Shown: piece after piece, positions 1 to 8,306 of the stretch
Layout: each line of letters begins with the position of its first letter
Position numbering within the stretch: the first letter of the stretch is position 1
DNA from: Nitriliruptoraceae bacterium
Lineage (GTDB): Bacteria > Actinomycetota > Nitriliruptoria > Nitriliruptorales > Nitriliruptoraceae
DNA length: 37,913 nt
NCBI GenBank assembly: GCA_020832455.1
Contig: JAFIEQ010000025.1
Coordinates: 1 to 37,913 of the forward strand
Direction of reading: 5' to 3'
Program-made: the position numbers and the translations under genes
The notes under the pieces: generated by a model
The model's input: the letters and a program-made list of their open reading frames with translations, nothing else
What the model was told of the DNA's origin: nothing
The model's database searches: none

Positions 1-905
1 GGGGTGCCGCCCGCCCGCAGGCATCGGGCACCACCGCGCCGGGCGCGCGCCGGGTCCTGGTCACCGGGGCCGGTGGCAAGACCGGGCGCGCGGTGCTGCG
101 TGCCTTGGTGGCCCGCGGCGTCGAGGTCCGTGGCCTGGTCCGCAGCGAGCGGGCCGCCGCCCACGTCGCCGAGATCGCCGGCACGTCGGACGCGGCGGTG
201 TCCGGCGATCAGCGCGACCCGGAGGATCTCGCTCGGGTCCTGACCGGCTGCGATGCCGTCTACGCCATCGCGCCCAACATGAGCCCGTACGAGCGCGAGA
301 TGGCCGAGGCGCTGCTCCGGGCCATGCGGGTCCGGGGTGTCGTCCGGCTCGCCTACCACTCGGTCGTCGACCCCGACGAGCCCGCCATGCCCCACCACGC
401 CGACAAGGCCGAGGTGGAACGTCTGCTCGCCGCCGCCGGGGATCTGGCGTGCACGGTGCTGCGCCCCAACGCCTACGCCCAGAACCTCGCCGGCACCCTC
501 GCCGGGATGCGCACCGGGACGTTCGAGGTGCCCTACGCGACCGATGCCGTGAGCGCGTTCGTCGACCTGGCCGACGTCGCGCAGGTGGCGGCCGACGTGC
601 TCGCGGACGGCTCGCACGTCGGGGCGCACCTGGAGCTGTCGGGCCCGCACCTCGTCTCGAGCGACGACGTCGCGGCCATGGCAGCGGCCTTGCTCGGGCA
701 CGCGGTCGTCGCGCGTCTGCTCGACCCGGACGCGTGGGCGGCGGCCAACCCGGGGTTCGATGCGGAGACCCGGCGGCGGCTCACCGCGATGTTCCGGCAC
801 TACGACCGGTTCGGCTCGCCAGGCGACCCGACGACCCTGCGTCGCCTGCTCGGTCGCGAACCGGGCCGGCCCCGTGACGTGCTCGCCAGGCTGCTGGCCG
901 GCTGA
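1..905 (+). CDS. NmrA-like NAD(P)-binding protein, 5' partial
   Basis: The reading frame is open from the left edge, so the true start lies outside the window. An internal GTG at 93 would drop the dinucleotide-binding loop: codons 54-95 encode VLVTGAGGKTGRAV, the beta1-Gly-rich-helix of an atypical short-chain dehydrogenase. The rest reads as an NmrA/NAD(P)H-azoreductase-like protein, with CDAVYAIAPNMSPYE, then VRLAYHSVVDP, then a C-terminal substrate half rich in Ala. Such proteins bind NAD(P)H in the cytosol and act as oxidoreductases or redox sensors; the substrate cannot be told. The C-terminus is complete (TGA at 903-905). The next gene follows after 174 bp of GC-rich spacer holding a short direct repeat of GCGGGGCGCCGG (944-955 and 958-969). 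Confidence 0.85.
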   Translation, partial: GAARPQASGTTAPGARRVLVTGAGGKTGRAVLRALVARGVEVRGLVRSERAAAHVAEIAGTSDAAVSGDQRDPEDLARVLTGCDAVYAIAPNMSPYEREMAEALLRAMRVRGVVRLAYHSVVDPDEPAMPHHADKAEVERLLAAAGDLACTVLRPNAYAQNLAGTLAGMRTGTFEVPYATDAVSAFVDLADVAQVAADVLADGSHVGAHLELSGPHLVSSDDVAAMAAALLGHAVVARLLDPDAWAAANPGFDAETRRRLTAMFRHYDRFGSPGDPTTLRRLLGREPGRPRDVLARLLAG

Positions 906-1079
906 CCGGAAGGCCGCTGCACGTGGGACACCGGTCGTCGGCCGCGGGGCGCCGGCTGCGGGGCGCCGGGCGTCGATCGGCGGGCCTCGGTCCTCGGTCA
1001 CTGGTCGCGGGCCGCACACCATGGTGAGGATCGCCGGGGGTGGCGCAAACTCCGGTCGCGGTCGGGACGAGGGGACGAC

Positions 1080-1679
1080 ATGGACACGGTCGAGGGTGCA
1101 CCTGCCAGCCGACGCAGCGGGCGTCGTCGGCTGCTGCTCGGTGGCATCGTGGTCGCCGCACTGGTCGGCGTCTGGTTCCTGACCACCCCGGACGACATCC
1201 CGGGGCCAGGTGGGACCGTCGGGATGCAGCTGGAACCCGGCGAGTCCAGCTTCGTCGGCGTCTACGGCCTGTCGGGACGGGACCTGGTCCTCGAGTCGGT
1301 CGAACCGGTGACGCTCAACGGCCTGGATACGGCACTGTGGCTGTGTGACCCGATCCCGGAGAGCGGTGTCATCGGGGCGGGGGGCCGCGCCAGTCTCGAT
1401 GAGCACTGCCGCTCCGTCGAGCCGTTCGAGCCCGGCACGGTGCTCGCCGGGCGGGGCCAGGACGGTCATCTCGACCAGCCCTACCTGCTGGTCGAGGTCA
1501 CCTCGACCAGCGATCAGCGGCAGGGGATGTGTGGCCTCGACATCACCTACCGCGCGGTCGACGGGTGGCGGACCGGTCGCGTGCGCGAGGGTGGTGAGAT
1601 CCGGGTGAGCGTCAACGAACCCGAGGAGGACTGGTTCGACGAGCCCGAGGACGAGCTGTTCGCCGCGTGCCGGTCGTGA
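1080..1679 (+). CDS. membrane-anchored extracytoplasmic protein, unknown function
   Basis: I do not recognise this 199-residue protein. It has an Arg-rich N-terminus (SRRSGRRR), one hydrophobic segment at about residues 18-36, then a hydrophilic domain. That fits a protein held in the membrane by an uncleaved signal anchor with its domain outside the cell. Four cysteines (in LCDP, EHCRS, GMCGL and AACRS) could form two disulfides. The C-terminus is very acidic (EPEEDWFDEPEDE). The start is ATG 1080, with GAGGGG about 8 nt upstream. The gene stands alone, 86 bp before the next start. Confidence 0.75.
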   Translation: MDTVEGAPASRRSGRRRLLLGGIVVAALVGVWFLTTPDDIPGPGGTVGMQLEPGESSFVGVYGLSGRDLVLESVEPVTLNGLDTALWLCDPIPESGVIGAGGRASLDEHCRSVEPFEPGTVLAGRGQDGHLDQPYLLVEVTSTSDQRQGMCGLDITYRAVDGWRTGRVREGGEIRVSVNEPEEDWFDEPEDELFAACRS

Positions 1680-1727
1680 CCGGACACGGCGGCGGCTCCG
1701 TTCCCGTCCTGGAACGGGCCACCGAGC

Positions 1728-1733
1728 TACCGT
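1728..1733 (+). promoter_or_regulatory. candidate -10 hexamer TACCGT
   Basis: TACCGT lies 32 nt before the ATG at 1766 and fits the TANNNT actinobacterial -10. No convincing -35 is visible. The call rests on recurrence of the same motif before other genes here. Confidence 0.3.
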
Positions 1734-1765
1734 GCGTCATCGTTCGTCCACGGGGGAGAGACAGC

Positions 1766-2251
1766 ATGCAGGTCGCGATCGGACGGTTCAGTTCCCGCGC
1801 CGAGGCCGAGATGGCCCGGTCGCTGCTCGACAGCGTCGACATCCGGGCCACGGTCCGCGCGGACGACGCCGGCGCGCTGCACCCGGAGCTCGCCCAGGTC
1901 GGGGAGAAGCACGGCATCGCGCTGATGGTCGACGAGGCCGACGGCGCCGCGGCGCGGGAGCTGCTCGACGCGGTCGCGGCGGGAGCGTTCGCCACCACGG
2001 CCGAGGACACGCTCGCCGACCCGGACCCGGACCCTGCCGCCGCGCGCGTGGCGCTCGACGCCGGCGTCGCGCCCTCGACCGCGGGCCGCGAACAGCAGCC
2101 CTCGACCGCGGGGCCCGATCACCAGCCGGCGAACGAGGCCGACGACGCGATGCCACCGCGGCGCCGGATGAGCGTGTACGTCGCCGGCATCGTGATGCTC
2201 GCGATCGCGATCTCGCTCATCGTCGGCAACCTCGGCTCCATCGCCCCGTGA
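1766..2251 (+). CDS. DUF2007-like protein with C-terminal membrane anchor
   Basis: The protein has 161 residues. Residues 1-75 (MQVAIGRFSSRAEAEMARSL, then DIRATVRADDAG and GIALMVDEADGAAARELLD) match the small alpha/beta DUF2007 domain (putative signal-transducing protein), in which a short sequence handles A-x-x-A-x-x-L-L helices and a V(V)DExDxxxA strand-helix. A Pro/Ala-rich linker follows, then one C-terminal transmembrane helix (VYVAGIVMLAIAISLIVG). The protein should sit on the inner face of the membrane. ATG 1766 is chosen over GTG 1667 because the domain begins there and GGGGGAGAG lies just upstream. The role of DUF2007 is not established. The gene is convergent with the acyl-CoA dehydrogenase. 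Confidence 0.78.
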   Translation: MQVAIGRFSSRAEAEMARSLLDSVDIRATVRADDAGALHPELAQVGEKHGIALMVDEADGAAARELLDAVAAGAFATTAEDTLADPDPDPAAARVALDAGVAPSTAGREQQPSTAGPDHQPANEADDAMPPRRRMSVYVAGIVMLAIAISLIVGNLGSIAP

Positions 2252-2254
2252 TCC

Positions 2255-2272
2255 GAGGTACGGGCCGACCTC
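2255..2272. terminator. weak hairpin between convergent genes
   Basis: GAGGT (2255-2259) and ACCTC (2268-2272) can pair across an 8-nt loop exactly between two convergent stop codons. The stem is short and has no T-run, so terminator function is only a suggestion. Confidence 0.25.
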
Positions 2273-4070
2273 ACGCGCCGTAGAGCTCGAACCCGGACCC
2301 GCCACGGCGGTAGGCGACCCGGGCGATCTGGTGCATCGCGTCGTCGTCGTTGCGTTCGAGGTGGTCGAGCTGGCGTGTCACGCGCTGCGCGGCGCGCTCG
2401 ACGTAGGTCTCCGCGATGAAGCGTTCCGTGGCGGTGCCCTCGGCCCCGCTCGTGTTCATCGTGGCCGTCATGCGGGACAGGGTGCTGACCTGCGCGGTGA
2501 CGTCCATCGCGGCGTGGGCCAGACGCTTCTGGTGCAGCTGCTTGGTGCGGACGTCACCGCCGTAGCGGCGCAGCAGCTTCTCCGAGGACTCCCGCAGCCG
2601 CACGACCTGCTCACCGACCGGTTCGGCCAGGGGACGCAGCTGCGGGTGGACGTGGGTCAGGCGCGGCGGCGCGACCCGCCGCTTGACCTTCGACAGCACG
2701 TAGTCGAGCACCAGCCCGCCGGACCGCACGGGCGCGCCCAGCAGGTCGAGCTCGCCCATCCCGTCGAGCTCGTCGCCCAGCACCTTCAGGCCCGACAGGG
2801 CGATGAAGGCCCGCAGCACGTCGTTGGCGCCCTCGAAGATGGGGAAGATCCGGATGTCGCGGAGGATCTTGGCGTAGGGCTGATCGTTCATGTACGCCTC
2901 GCCACCGGCGAGCTGGAAGGCGCGGTTGGCGGCGTACCAGAGGAACTCCGTGCCGGCGACCTTGATCATCGCCGATTCCAGGCTGACGTCCTCGACGCCG
3001 GCGTCCATCATCCCGGTCGTGGCGTAGCTGGTGGCCTCCAGCCCGTAGAGGTAGGAGGTCATCCAGGCGATCTTCTCCTGGACCAGCTCGAAGTCCCCGA
3101 TCGGCTGGCCGAACTGCTGACGGTTCTGGACCCGGTCGACGGTCAGGTCGATCAGCTTCTTGACCGCCCCCACCGACCCGGTGCCGAGCGACATCCGGCC
3201 GTTGTTGAGGACGTTCATCGCGATGGAGAAGCCGTCGCCGACCTCGCCGAGGACGTTCTCCGGCGGGACCCGGACGTCGGTGAAGGTCAGGTGGCGCAGG
3301 TCGTTGCCCCGCAGCCCCATCGTGTCGTACCGGAAGGGCGACTCGAAGCCCTCCATGTCCGGGGTCAGGATCAGGGCGACGTGGCCGTGCTCCTCGCTGC
3401 GCGCGAAACACACCACGACGTCGCGGTTGCCGTTGCCGATCCAGCGCTTCTCGCCGTTGAGTCGCCAGGATCCGTCGGCCTCCCGTTCGGCCCGGGTCTG
3501 CAGGTCGTAGGCGTCCGAGCCGGTGGTCGGCTCGGTCAGGGCGAAGCCGGCCAGCGTGCGACCGGCCGCGAGGTCGGGCAGGAACCGTTCCTTCTGCTCG
3601 TCCGACCCGAACAGGTGGATGCCCTTGAAGCCGATCGACTGGTGCACCCCGGTGACCACCGCGAGCGTGGCGTCGATCCGGCCGAACTCCTCGCTGACCC
3701 GGCAGTAGCCGGTCTGGGACAGCCCCTGTCCGCCGAACTCCTCGTCGACGTACAGGCCCATCAGCCCCGCCTCGCCGAGCGCGGCGATGACCTCGTCCCC
3801 GATCCAGCGGTCCTGCTCGATCCGGTCGACGTCGTAGATCTCGTCCGTGATGTCGTACAGCGACCGGATCAGCCCGGCGACCTTGGCCTGCTCGTCGCGG
3901 GCCATGGTCGGGTAGGGCGTCAGCAGGTCCTGGTGGAGCTCACCGACGAACAGGCTCTTGGCGAACGACGGCGAGGAGTGCCCGCCCGCGGGGGGATCGG
4001 CGCGCTCGGCGCCATCGGGCTGGGTCGGATCCGCGGCGTCGGTCGGTGTCGTCGTGGCGGTCTCGGCCAT
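2271..4070 (-). CDS. acyl-CoA dehydrogenase, VLCAD/ACAD9-type
   Basis: This FAD enzyme oxidises acyl-CoA to 2-enoyl-CoA, passing electrons to ETF. The 599-residue length, with about 170 residues after the core, matches the long VLCAD/ACAD9 type rather than 380-residue short- and medium-chain enzymes. The flavin and substrate motif ALTEPTTGSD is at residues 178-187. The catalytic base is predicted as Glu413 in IFEGANDVLR. RWIGNGN (209-215) and the helix QLAGGEAYMNDQPYAKILRD are also typical. The start is ATG 4070, with AGGAG 8 nt upstream. The first 30 residues are a disordered Thr/Pro-rich tail. The gene diverges from the molybdenum hydroxylase operon across 311 bp, with a TACCGT -10 and a palindrome in its promoter. 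The natural acyl chain cannot be read from sequence. Confidence 0.95.
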   Translation of the reverse strand: MAETATTTPTDAADPTQPDGAERADPPAGGHSSPSFAKSLFVGELHQDLLTPYPTMARDEQAKVAGLIRSLYDITDEIYDVDRIEQDRWIGDEVIAALGEAGLMGLYVDEEFGGQGLSQTGYCRVSEEFGRIDATLAVVTGVHQSIGFKGIHLFGSDEQKERFLPDLAAGRTLAGFALTEPTTGSDAYDLQTRAEREADGSWRLNGEKRWIGNGNRDVVVCFARSEEHGHVALILTPDMEGFESPFRYDTMGLRGNDLRHLTFTDVRVPPENVLGEVGDGFSIAMNVLNNGRMSLGTGSVGAVKKLIDLTVDRVQNRQQFGQPIGDFELVQEKIAWMTSYLYGLEATSYATTGMMDAGVEDVSLESAMIKVAGTEFLWYAANRAFQLAGGEAYMNDQPYAKILRDIRIFPIFEGANDVLRAFIALSGLKVLGDELDGMGELDLLGAPVRSGGLVLDYVLSKVKRRVAPPRLTHVHPQLRPLAEPVGEQVVRLRESSEKLLRRYGGDVRTKQLHQKRLAHAAMDVTAQVSTLSRMTATMNTSGAEGTATERFIAETYVERAAQRVTRQLDHLERNDDDAMHQIARVAYRRGGSGFELYGA

Positions 4071-4381
4071 GTGCAGCTCCTGACGGAGGCGGACGACACG
4101 GTAACGGTGCCAGGCACCTGTGACCGGGCCGCTCGACCAGGATCGGGTCGTCCCGCGCCCCGTGGGGGCTGGGCAGGTGCTGCCAGCGATCATGGGGTCG
4201 TTCTGGCATCGCCTGCCGACGTCCGTGGCGGGAACGCTCCGGTAGCTTCGACGACGACGGTCGGTCGTGAGGCTCCCGGGACCCGTCCACGGACCGTGGG
4301 CGGCCGCCACCGGCGGACAACGTGTCCCGGAGCGCGACCGGGTCGTCGTCCGCAGGATCCGCCGTCGGGAGGACGTCGCGC
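4071..4381. other. divergent intergenic region, acyl-CoA dehydrogenase / Mo-hydroxylase operon
   Basis: This 311-bp spacer carries the minus-strand promoter and operator (4098-4118) and a possible plus-strand -10, TAGCTT (4243-4248), which leaves a leader of about 130 nt before the GTG at 4382. GGGAGGAC at 4367-4374 is the ribosome binding site of the medium subunit. Longer open frames through it lack coding character, and I see no small gene. Confidence 0.5.
4098..4118 (-). promoter_or_regulatory. promoter with internal operator for the acyl-CoA dehydrogenase
   Basis: On the minus strand, TACCGT (4103 to 4098) lies 27 nt before the ATG at 4070. Immediately upstream, where the -35/-10 spacer should be, is the perfect palindrome GGTGCC-A-GGCACC (4106-4118). 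A palindrome in that spot is a common repressor operator site. The regulator is unknown; no TetR or FadR gene is in the window. Confidence 0.42.
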
Positions 4382-5263
4382 GTGAAGCCACCGCCGTTCG
4401 CGTACCACGCACCGAGGACCGTGGACGGGGTGCTCGCCGCCCTCGCGGAGCTCGGCGACGAGGGCAAGGTCCTCGCCGGCGGCCAGAGCCTGGTCCCGAT
4501 GCTCAACATGCGCTTGGCCCAACCCGAGGCGCTGGTCGACCTGTCCCGGGTCGACGGCCTCGATGCGATCGAGGTCACCGACACCCACGTGCGGGTCGAG
4601 GCACGCGTCACCCACGAACGGCTCCGCCGCGATCCGCGGGTCACCCCGGCGGTGCCGTTGCTGCGCCAGGCGTTGGACTGGGTCGCGCACCCGGTGATCC
4701 GCAACCGCGGCACCTCGGTCGGATCGATCGTGCACGCCGACCCGGCGGCGGAGCTGCCGGCGGTCCTCGGGCTGCTCGGCGGGCACATGGAACTGCGTCG
4801 CGTCGACGGGAGCCGTGAGGTCGCCGGCCGCGACTACCTGCTCAGCCCGCTCGACTCCGACACCGCCCCGGAGGAGCTCGCGGTCGCGGCCGTCTTCCCG
4901 CGCCCGAGCGCCCACACGGGCAGCTCCTTCCTCGAGCTCGCGCGCCGGCACGGCGACTACGCGCTGGCCGGGGTCGGCGCCGTCGTGCGCCTCGACGAGG
5001 ACCGACGCCTCGTCAGCGCCGAGGTGGCCTGCATCGGCGTCGGCGGGGTCCCCGTCTACGTCGGGCTCACCGAGGCGTTGCGTGGCCAGCCGCACGACGC
5101 GCTCGACCTCGCGGACGCGGTCGGCCTCGTCCGTGCCGCCATCGATCCGAGCGACGACATCCATGCGACCGGGGCCTACCGCACGCACCTGACCGGTGTC
5201 CTCGCCGAACGGGCGCTGACCCAGGCCACCGCGCACGCCACCCACGAGGAGATCGCCGCATGA
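4382..5263 (+). CDS. molybdenum hydroxylase medium subunit, FAD-binding (CoxM family)
   Basis: This FAD subunit of a xanthine oxidase/CO dehydrogenase-family hydroxylase moves electrons from the [2Fe-2S] subunit to the acceptor. At 293 residues it has the family length. Two FAD-pyrophosphate motifs are clear: AGGQSLVPMLNMRLAQPE near residues 36-53 and NRGTSVGSIVHADPAAELPA near residues 108-127. The start is GTG 4382, preceded at 9 nt by GGAGG; the earlier ATG at 4322 would add 20 Ser/Gly-rich residues with no family support. The stop overlaps the next start as ATGA. The strict order medium-small-large is that of the cox-type operons. It is predicted to be cytoplasmic and, through the CoxG-like gene downstream, associated with the membrane. 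Confidence 0.93.
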   Translation: MKPPPFAYHAPRTVDGVLAALAELGDEGKVLAGGQSLVPMLNMRLAQPEALVDLSRVDGLDAIEVTDTHVRVEARVTHERLRRDPRVTPAVPLLRQALDWVAHPVIRNRGTSVGSIVHADPAAELPAVLGLLGGHMELRRVDGSREVAGRDYLLSPLDSDTAPEELAVAAVFPRPSAHTGSSFLELARRHGDYALAGVGAVVRLDEDRRLVSAEVACIGVGGVPVYVGLTEALRGQPHDALDLADAVGLVRAAIDPSDDIHATGAYRTHLTGVLAERALTQATAHATHEEIAA

Positions 5264-5892
5264 GCGCCACCGACGCGACCACGTCCGCGCGCACCGCGAC
5301 GAGCGACCGACCCGGCGCGTCGGGCGCCGTCGGGCCCTACGACCGCGTGGAGGTCGAACTCACCGTGAACGGGGTGCCGCGCGCGGCGTTCGTGCCACCT
5401 CGCCGTCTGCTCAGCGACTTCATCCGCCACGACCTGGAGCTCACCGGCACCCACGTCGGGTGCGAGCACGGGGTCTGTGGCGCGTGCACGGTGCTGCTCG
5501 ACGGGCAACCGATCCGTTCGTGCCTGGCGCTGGCGGTCGCGGTCGACGGGCGCGAGCTGACCACGATCGAGGGGCTCGCCGGACCGGACGGGGAGCTGCA
5601 CCCGGTCCAACAGGGGTTCCAGGACCACCACGGGCTGCAGTGCGGGTTCTGCACCCCGGGTTTCGTGCTGAGCGCCTGCGGGTTCCTCGCCGAGGACCCC
5701 GACCCGGACGAGGACACCATCCGGGAGGGCATGGCCGGCAACCTGTGCCGGTGTACGGGCTACGCCGGGATCCTCCAGGCGGTGAAGCAGGCCGCGGGGG
5801 TGCTGCGCGAGACCGGCGCGGATCCCTGCGCCCGGCACGCCGGCCGCGCGGCCGACGGGGCCGTGGCCGCCGGGCCGGAGAGTGGCCGATGA
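5260..5892 (+). CDS. molybdenum hydroxylase small subunit, two [2Fe-2S] clusters (CoxS family)
   Basis: This 210-residue iron-sulfur subunit relays electrons from the Mo centre to FAD. The plant-type ferredoxin cluster is ligated by Cys68, Cys73, Cys76 and Cys88 (CEHGVCGAC, then RSC). The C-terminal helical cluster is ligated by Cys128, Cys131, Cys163 and Cys165 (QCGFC and NLCRC). All eight ligands are present. An N-terminal extension of about 25 Ser/Thr/Ala-rich residues and a 30-residue Ala/Gly-rich tail make it longer than the usual 155-170 residues. It overlaps both neighbours by 4 nt, which implies translational coupling. Confidence 0.95.
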   Translation: MSATDATTSARTATSDRPGASGAVGPYDRVEVELTVNGVPRAAFVPPRRLLSDFIRHDLELTGTHVGCEHGVCGACTVLLDGQPIRSCLALAVAVDGRELTTIEGLAGPDGELHPVQQGFQDHHGLQCGFCTPGFVLSACGFLAEDPDPDEDTIREGMAGNLCRCTGYAGILQAVKQAAGVLRETGADPCARHAGRAADGAVAAGPESGR

Positions 5893-8306
5893 CCACCAAG
5901 CTGTTCGGTACCCCCGTCGCCCGCTCCGAGGACCCACGGCTCCTGCGCGGGGAGGGGCGCTACCTCGACGACCTCGGCCACGACGCCTACCACGTCGGCA
6001 TCGTGCGCAGCCCCCACGCCCACGCGCGCATCCTGGGCATCGACGTCACGGCCGCACTGGAGGTGCCCGGACTGATCGCGATCCACACCTTCGACGATCT
6101 CCCGGAACGGCTTCGCGAGCCCCTGCCGCTGCTGATCCCGCACCCCTCGATCCGCGATGGACGGACCCAGTACGTCCTGGCCCGCGACGAGGTCAACTAC
6201 CTCGGTGAGGCCGTCGCGATGGTGATCGCCGAGGACCGCTACGCCGCCGAGGACGCGCTCGAGCTGATCGACGTCGACTACGAGCCGCTCCCGCCGGTGG
6301 TGGGGCCGGAGGCCGCCCGTGCCGCGGAGCGCACCGTCCACGCGGGGATCGACGACAACGTCGGCGCGCGCTACGAGCAGACCATCGGCGACGCGGCGGC
6401 TGCGATCGCGGATGCGCCCAACGTGCTCGAGTTCCGGCTCGACATCGAACGCTCGGCCTCCATGCCGATGGAGGGCCGTGGGACCCTGGCCCGTTGGGAC
6501 GCGGACGAGTCCATGCTGCGGGTGCACTCGTCCACGCAGGCGCCGACCTCCGTGCGCGCGGCGGTGGCGGCCTACCTCGAGCTCCCGCTGCAGCAGGTCG
6601 AGTGCGTCACCCCGGACATCGGTGGTGGCTTCGGGGTGAAGATCGTGCACCCCTGGCCCGAGGAGATCCTGGTGCCCTGGGCAGCTCGGGAGCTCGGCCA
6701 CCCGGTCAAGTTCGTCGAGGACCGGCGTGAGCACTTCATCTCGGCGACCCACGAGCGCGCGCAGGTGCAGTTCCTGAAGGTCGGTTTCGACGACGACGGG
6801 CGGATCCTCGGCCTCGACGTGGAGCTGCTCCACGACCACGGCGCCTACATGCCCTACGGGGTGATCGTGCCGATCATCACCTCGACGCAGCTGCTCGGGC
6901 CGTACCGGATCGAGCAGTACCGGGTCGTGTTCGACTCGGTCTACACCAACACGGTGCCGGTCACGCCCTACCGCGGCGCTGGACGGCCGCAGGGCTGCTT
7001 CGCGATGGAACGCACGATGGACCGCATCGCGCGCCACCTCGGCAAGGACCGCACCGACGTCCGCCGCGTCAACATGCTGGAACCCGAGGAGCTGCCCTAC
7101 GACTACGGGCTGATCTTCCAGGACGGGCGGCCCTACCGCTACGACTCGGGCGACTTCCCGGCGTCGCTCGCCAAGCTCAAGGAGCTCGTCGACTGGGACG
7201 GGTTCGAGGCCCGTCGCGAGGCAGCGGCCGCCGAGGGCAGGCTGCTCGGCATCGGGATGGCCGCCTACGTGGAGGGCACCGGGGTCGGTCCCTACGAGGG
7301 TGGCCACGTGCTGGTCGAACCGAACGGCACCGTGCAGGTCGCGACCGGGCTGTCCACCCAGGGGCAGGGCCACGAGACCGCCTTCGCGCAGATCGTCGCC
7401 GACGAGCTCGGCGTGCCCTTCGCGTCGGTCCGGGTCGTCACCGGCGACACCCGCCGGTTCCGCTACGCGGTCGGCACCTTCGCCTCGCGTGCGGCGGTGA
7501 TGAGCGGCAACGCGATCCACCTCGCCGCGGTCAAGGTGAAGGACAAGGCGCTGAAGATCGCGTCCGAGGCGCTCGAGGTCGACGTCGAGGACCTCGAGCT
7601 CGCCGAGGGCCAGGTGCGGGTGAAGGGTTCACCCGAGACCGCGATCGACCTCAACGTCGTGGCCACGATGTCCAACCCGTTGCGGTACGCGTTCGACGAG
7701 TCCGCCCGCATCGCGACGCAGTTCGCGACCCCGGCGAGCCTCGATCGACCGCCGGTCGGTGACGACGACGAACCGGGCCTCGAGGGCACCGACTACTACT
7801 CGCCGGTGAGCTCCACCTTCGCCAACGGCATGCACGCCGTGGAGGTCGCCATCGACCCGCAGACCTCCGACGTGACCATCGAGCGCTACGCGGTGGTCCA
7901 CGACTGCGGCACGCTGATCAACCCGCGGATCGTCGAGGGGCAGGTGCTCGGCGGGGTGGCGCAGGGGGTCGGCGGCGCGCTCTACGAGCGCATGGCCTAC
8001 GACGCGAACGGGCAGCTCAACAACGCGTCGTTCATGGACTTCCTGATCCCGTACTCCACCGAGGTCCCGCACGTCGACATCGACCACCTCGAGACCCCTT
8101 CGCCGCTCAACCCGCTCGGGATCAAGGGCGCCGGGGAGGCCGGGGTGATCCCCGGATCCGCCGCGATCGCCTCCGCGATCGAGGACGCCATCGGGGCCCG
8201 TGTCGATGCGATGCCGATCGGGCCGGCGCAGGTGCACGCGCTGCGGTGCGCGTCCGACGAGCGCAGCGCGATCCCCGGCCGCGACCGTGTGGAGGTCCCC
8301 CGATGA
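5889..8306 (+). CDS. molybdenum hydroxylase large subunit, form II/BMS type (CoxL family)
   Basis: This is the 805-residue catalytic subunit that holds the molybdopterin cytosine dinucleotide cofactor. The start is ATG 5889, inside the ATGA overlap with the small subunit; the first residues TKLFGTPVARSEDPRLLRG are the classic N-terminus. GGGFGVK (near residue 245) contacts the cofactor. The active-site loop is PYRGAGR (360-366), not the AYRCSFR loop whose Cys carries Cu in true form I CO dehydrogenase. The catalytic Glu is predicted at 750 in GAGEAG. A hydroxylase of an organic substrate, such as an N-heterocycle, aldehyde or purine-like ring, is therefore more likely than CO oxidation. The adjacent amidase and the nearby HyuAB suggest a nitrogen-containing ring. 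Confidence 0.94.
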   Translation: MTTKLFGTPVARSEDPRLLRGEGRYLDDLGHDAYHVGIVRSPHAHARILGIDVTAALEVPGLIAIHTFDDLPERLREPLPLLIPHPSIRDGRTQYVLARDEVNYLGEAVAMVIAEDRYAAEDALELIDVDYEPLPPVVGPEAARAAERTVHAGIDDNVGARYEQTIGDAAAAIADAPNVLEFRLDIERSASMPMEGRGTLARWDADESMLRVHSSTQAPTSVRAAVAAYLELPLQQVECVTPDIGGGFGVKIVHPWPEEILVPWAARELGHPVKFVEDRREHFISATHERAQVQFLKVGFDDDGRILGLDVELLHDHGAYMPYGVIVPIITSTQLLGPYRIEQYRVVFDSVYTNTVPVTPYRGAGRPQGCFAMERTMDRIARHLGKDRTDVRRVNMLEPEELPYDYGLIFQDGRPYRYDSGDFPASLAKLKELVDWDGFEARREAAAAEGRLLGIGMAAYVEGTGVGPYEGGHVLVEPNGTVQVATGLSTQGQGHETAFAQIVADELGVPFASVRVVTGDTRRFRYAVGTFASRAAVMSGNAIHLAAVKVKDKALKIASEALEVDVEDLELAEGQVRVKGSPETAIDLNVVATMSNPLRYAFDESARIATQFATPASLDRPPVGDDDEPGLEGTDYYSPVSSTFANGMHAVEVAIDPQTSDVTIERYAVVHDCGTLINPRIVEGQVLGGVAQGVGGALYERMAYDANGQLNNASFMDFLIPYSTEVPHVDIDHLETPSPLNPLGIKGAGEAGVIPGSAAIASAIEDAIGARVDAMPIGPAQVHALRCASDERSAIPGRDRVEVPR

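Noticed and set aside
93-905. GTG 93 as start of the first gene
   Set aside because: The Gly-rich NAD(P)-binding motif lies upstream in the same open frame, so the gene begins outside the window.
2331-4385. Plus-strand open frame of 684 codons opposite the acyl-CoA dehydrogenase
   Set aside because: Reads as the mirror of the dehydrogenase codons (GDRGLRR-type composition), with no domain or ribosome binding site.
5760-7520. Minus-strand open frame of 586 codons opposite the hydroxylase large subunit
   Set aside because: Shadow of a gene with strong family motifs on the plus strand.
5889-8306. Annotation as a true aerobic CO dehydrogenase
   Set aside because: The Cu-binding AYRCSFR loop is absent; PYRGAGR is present instead.
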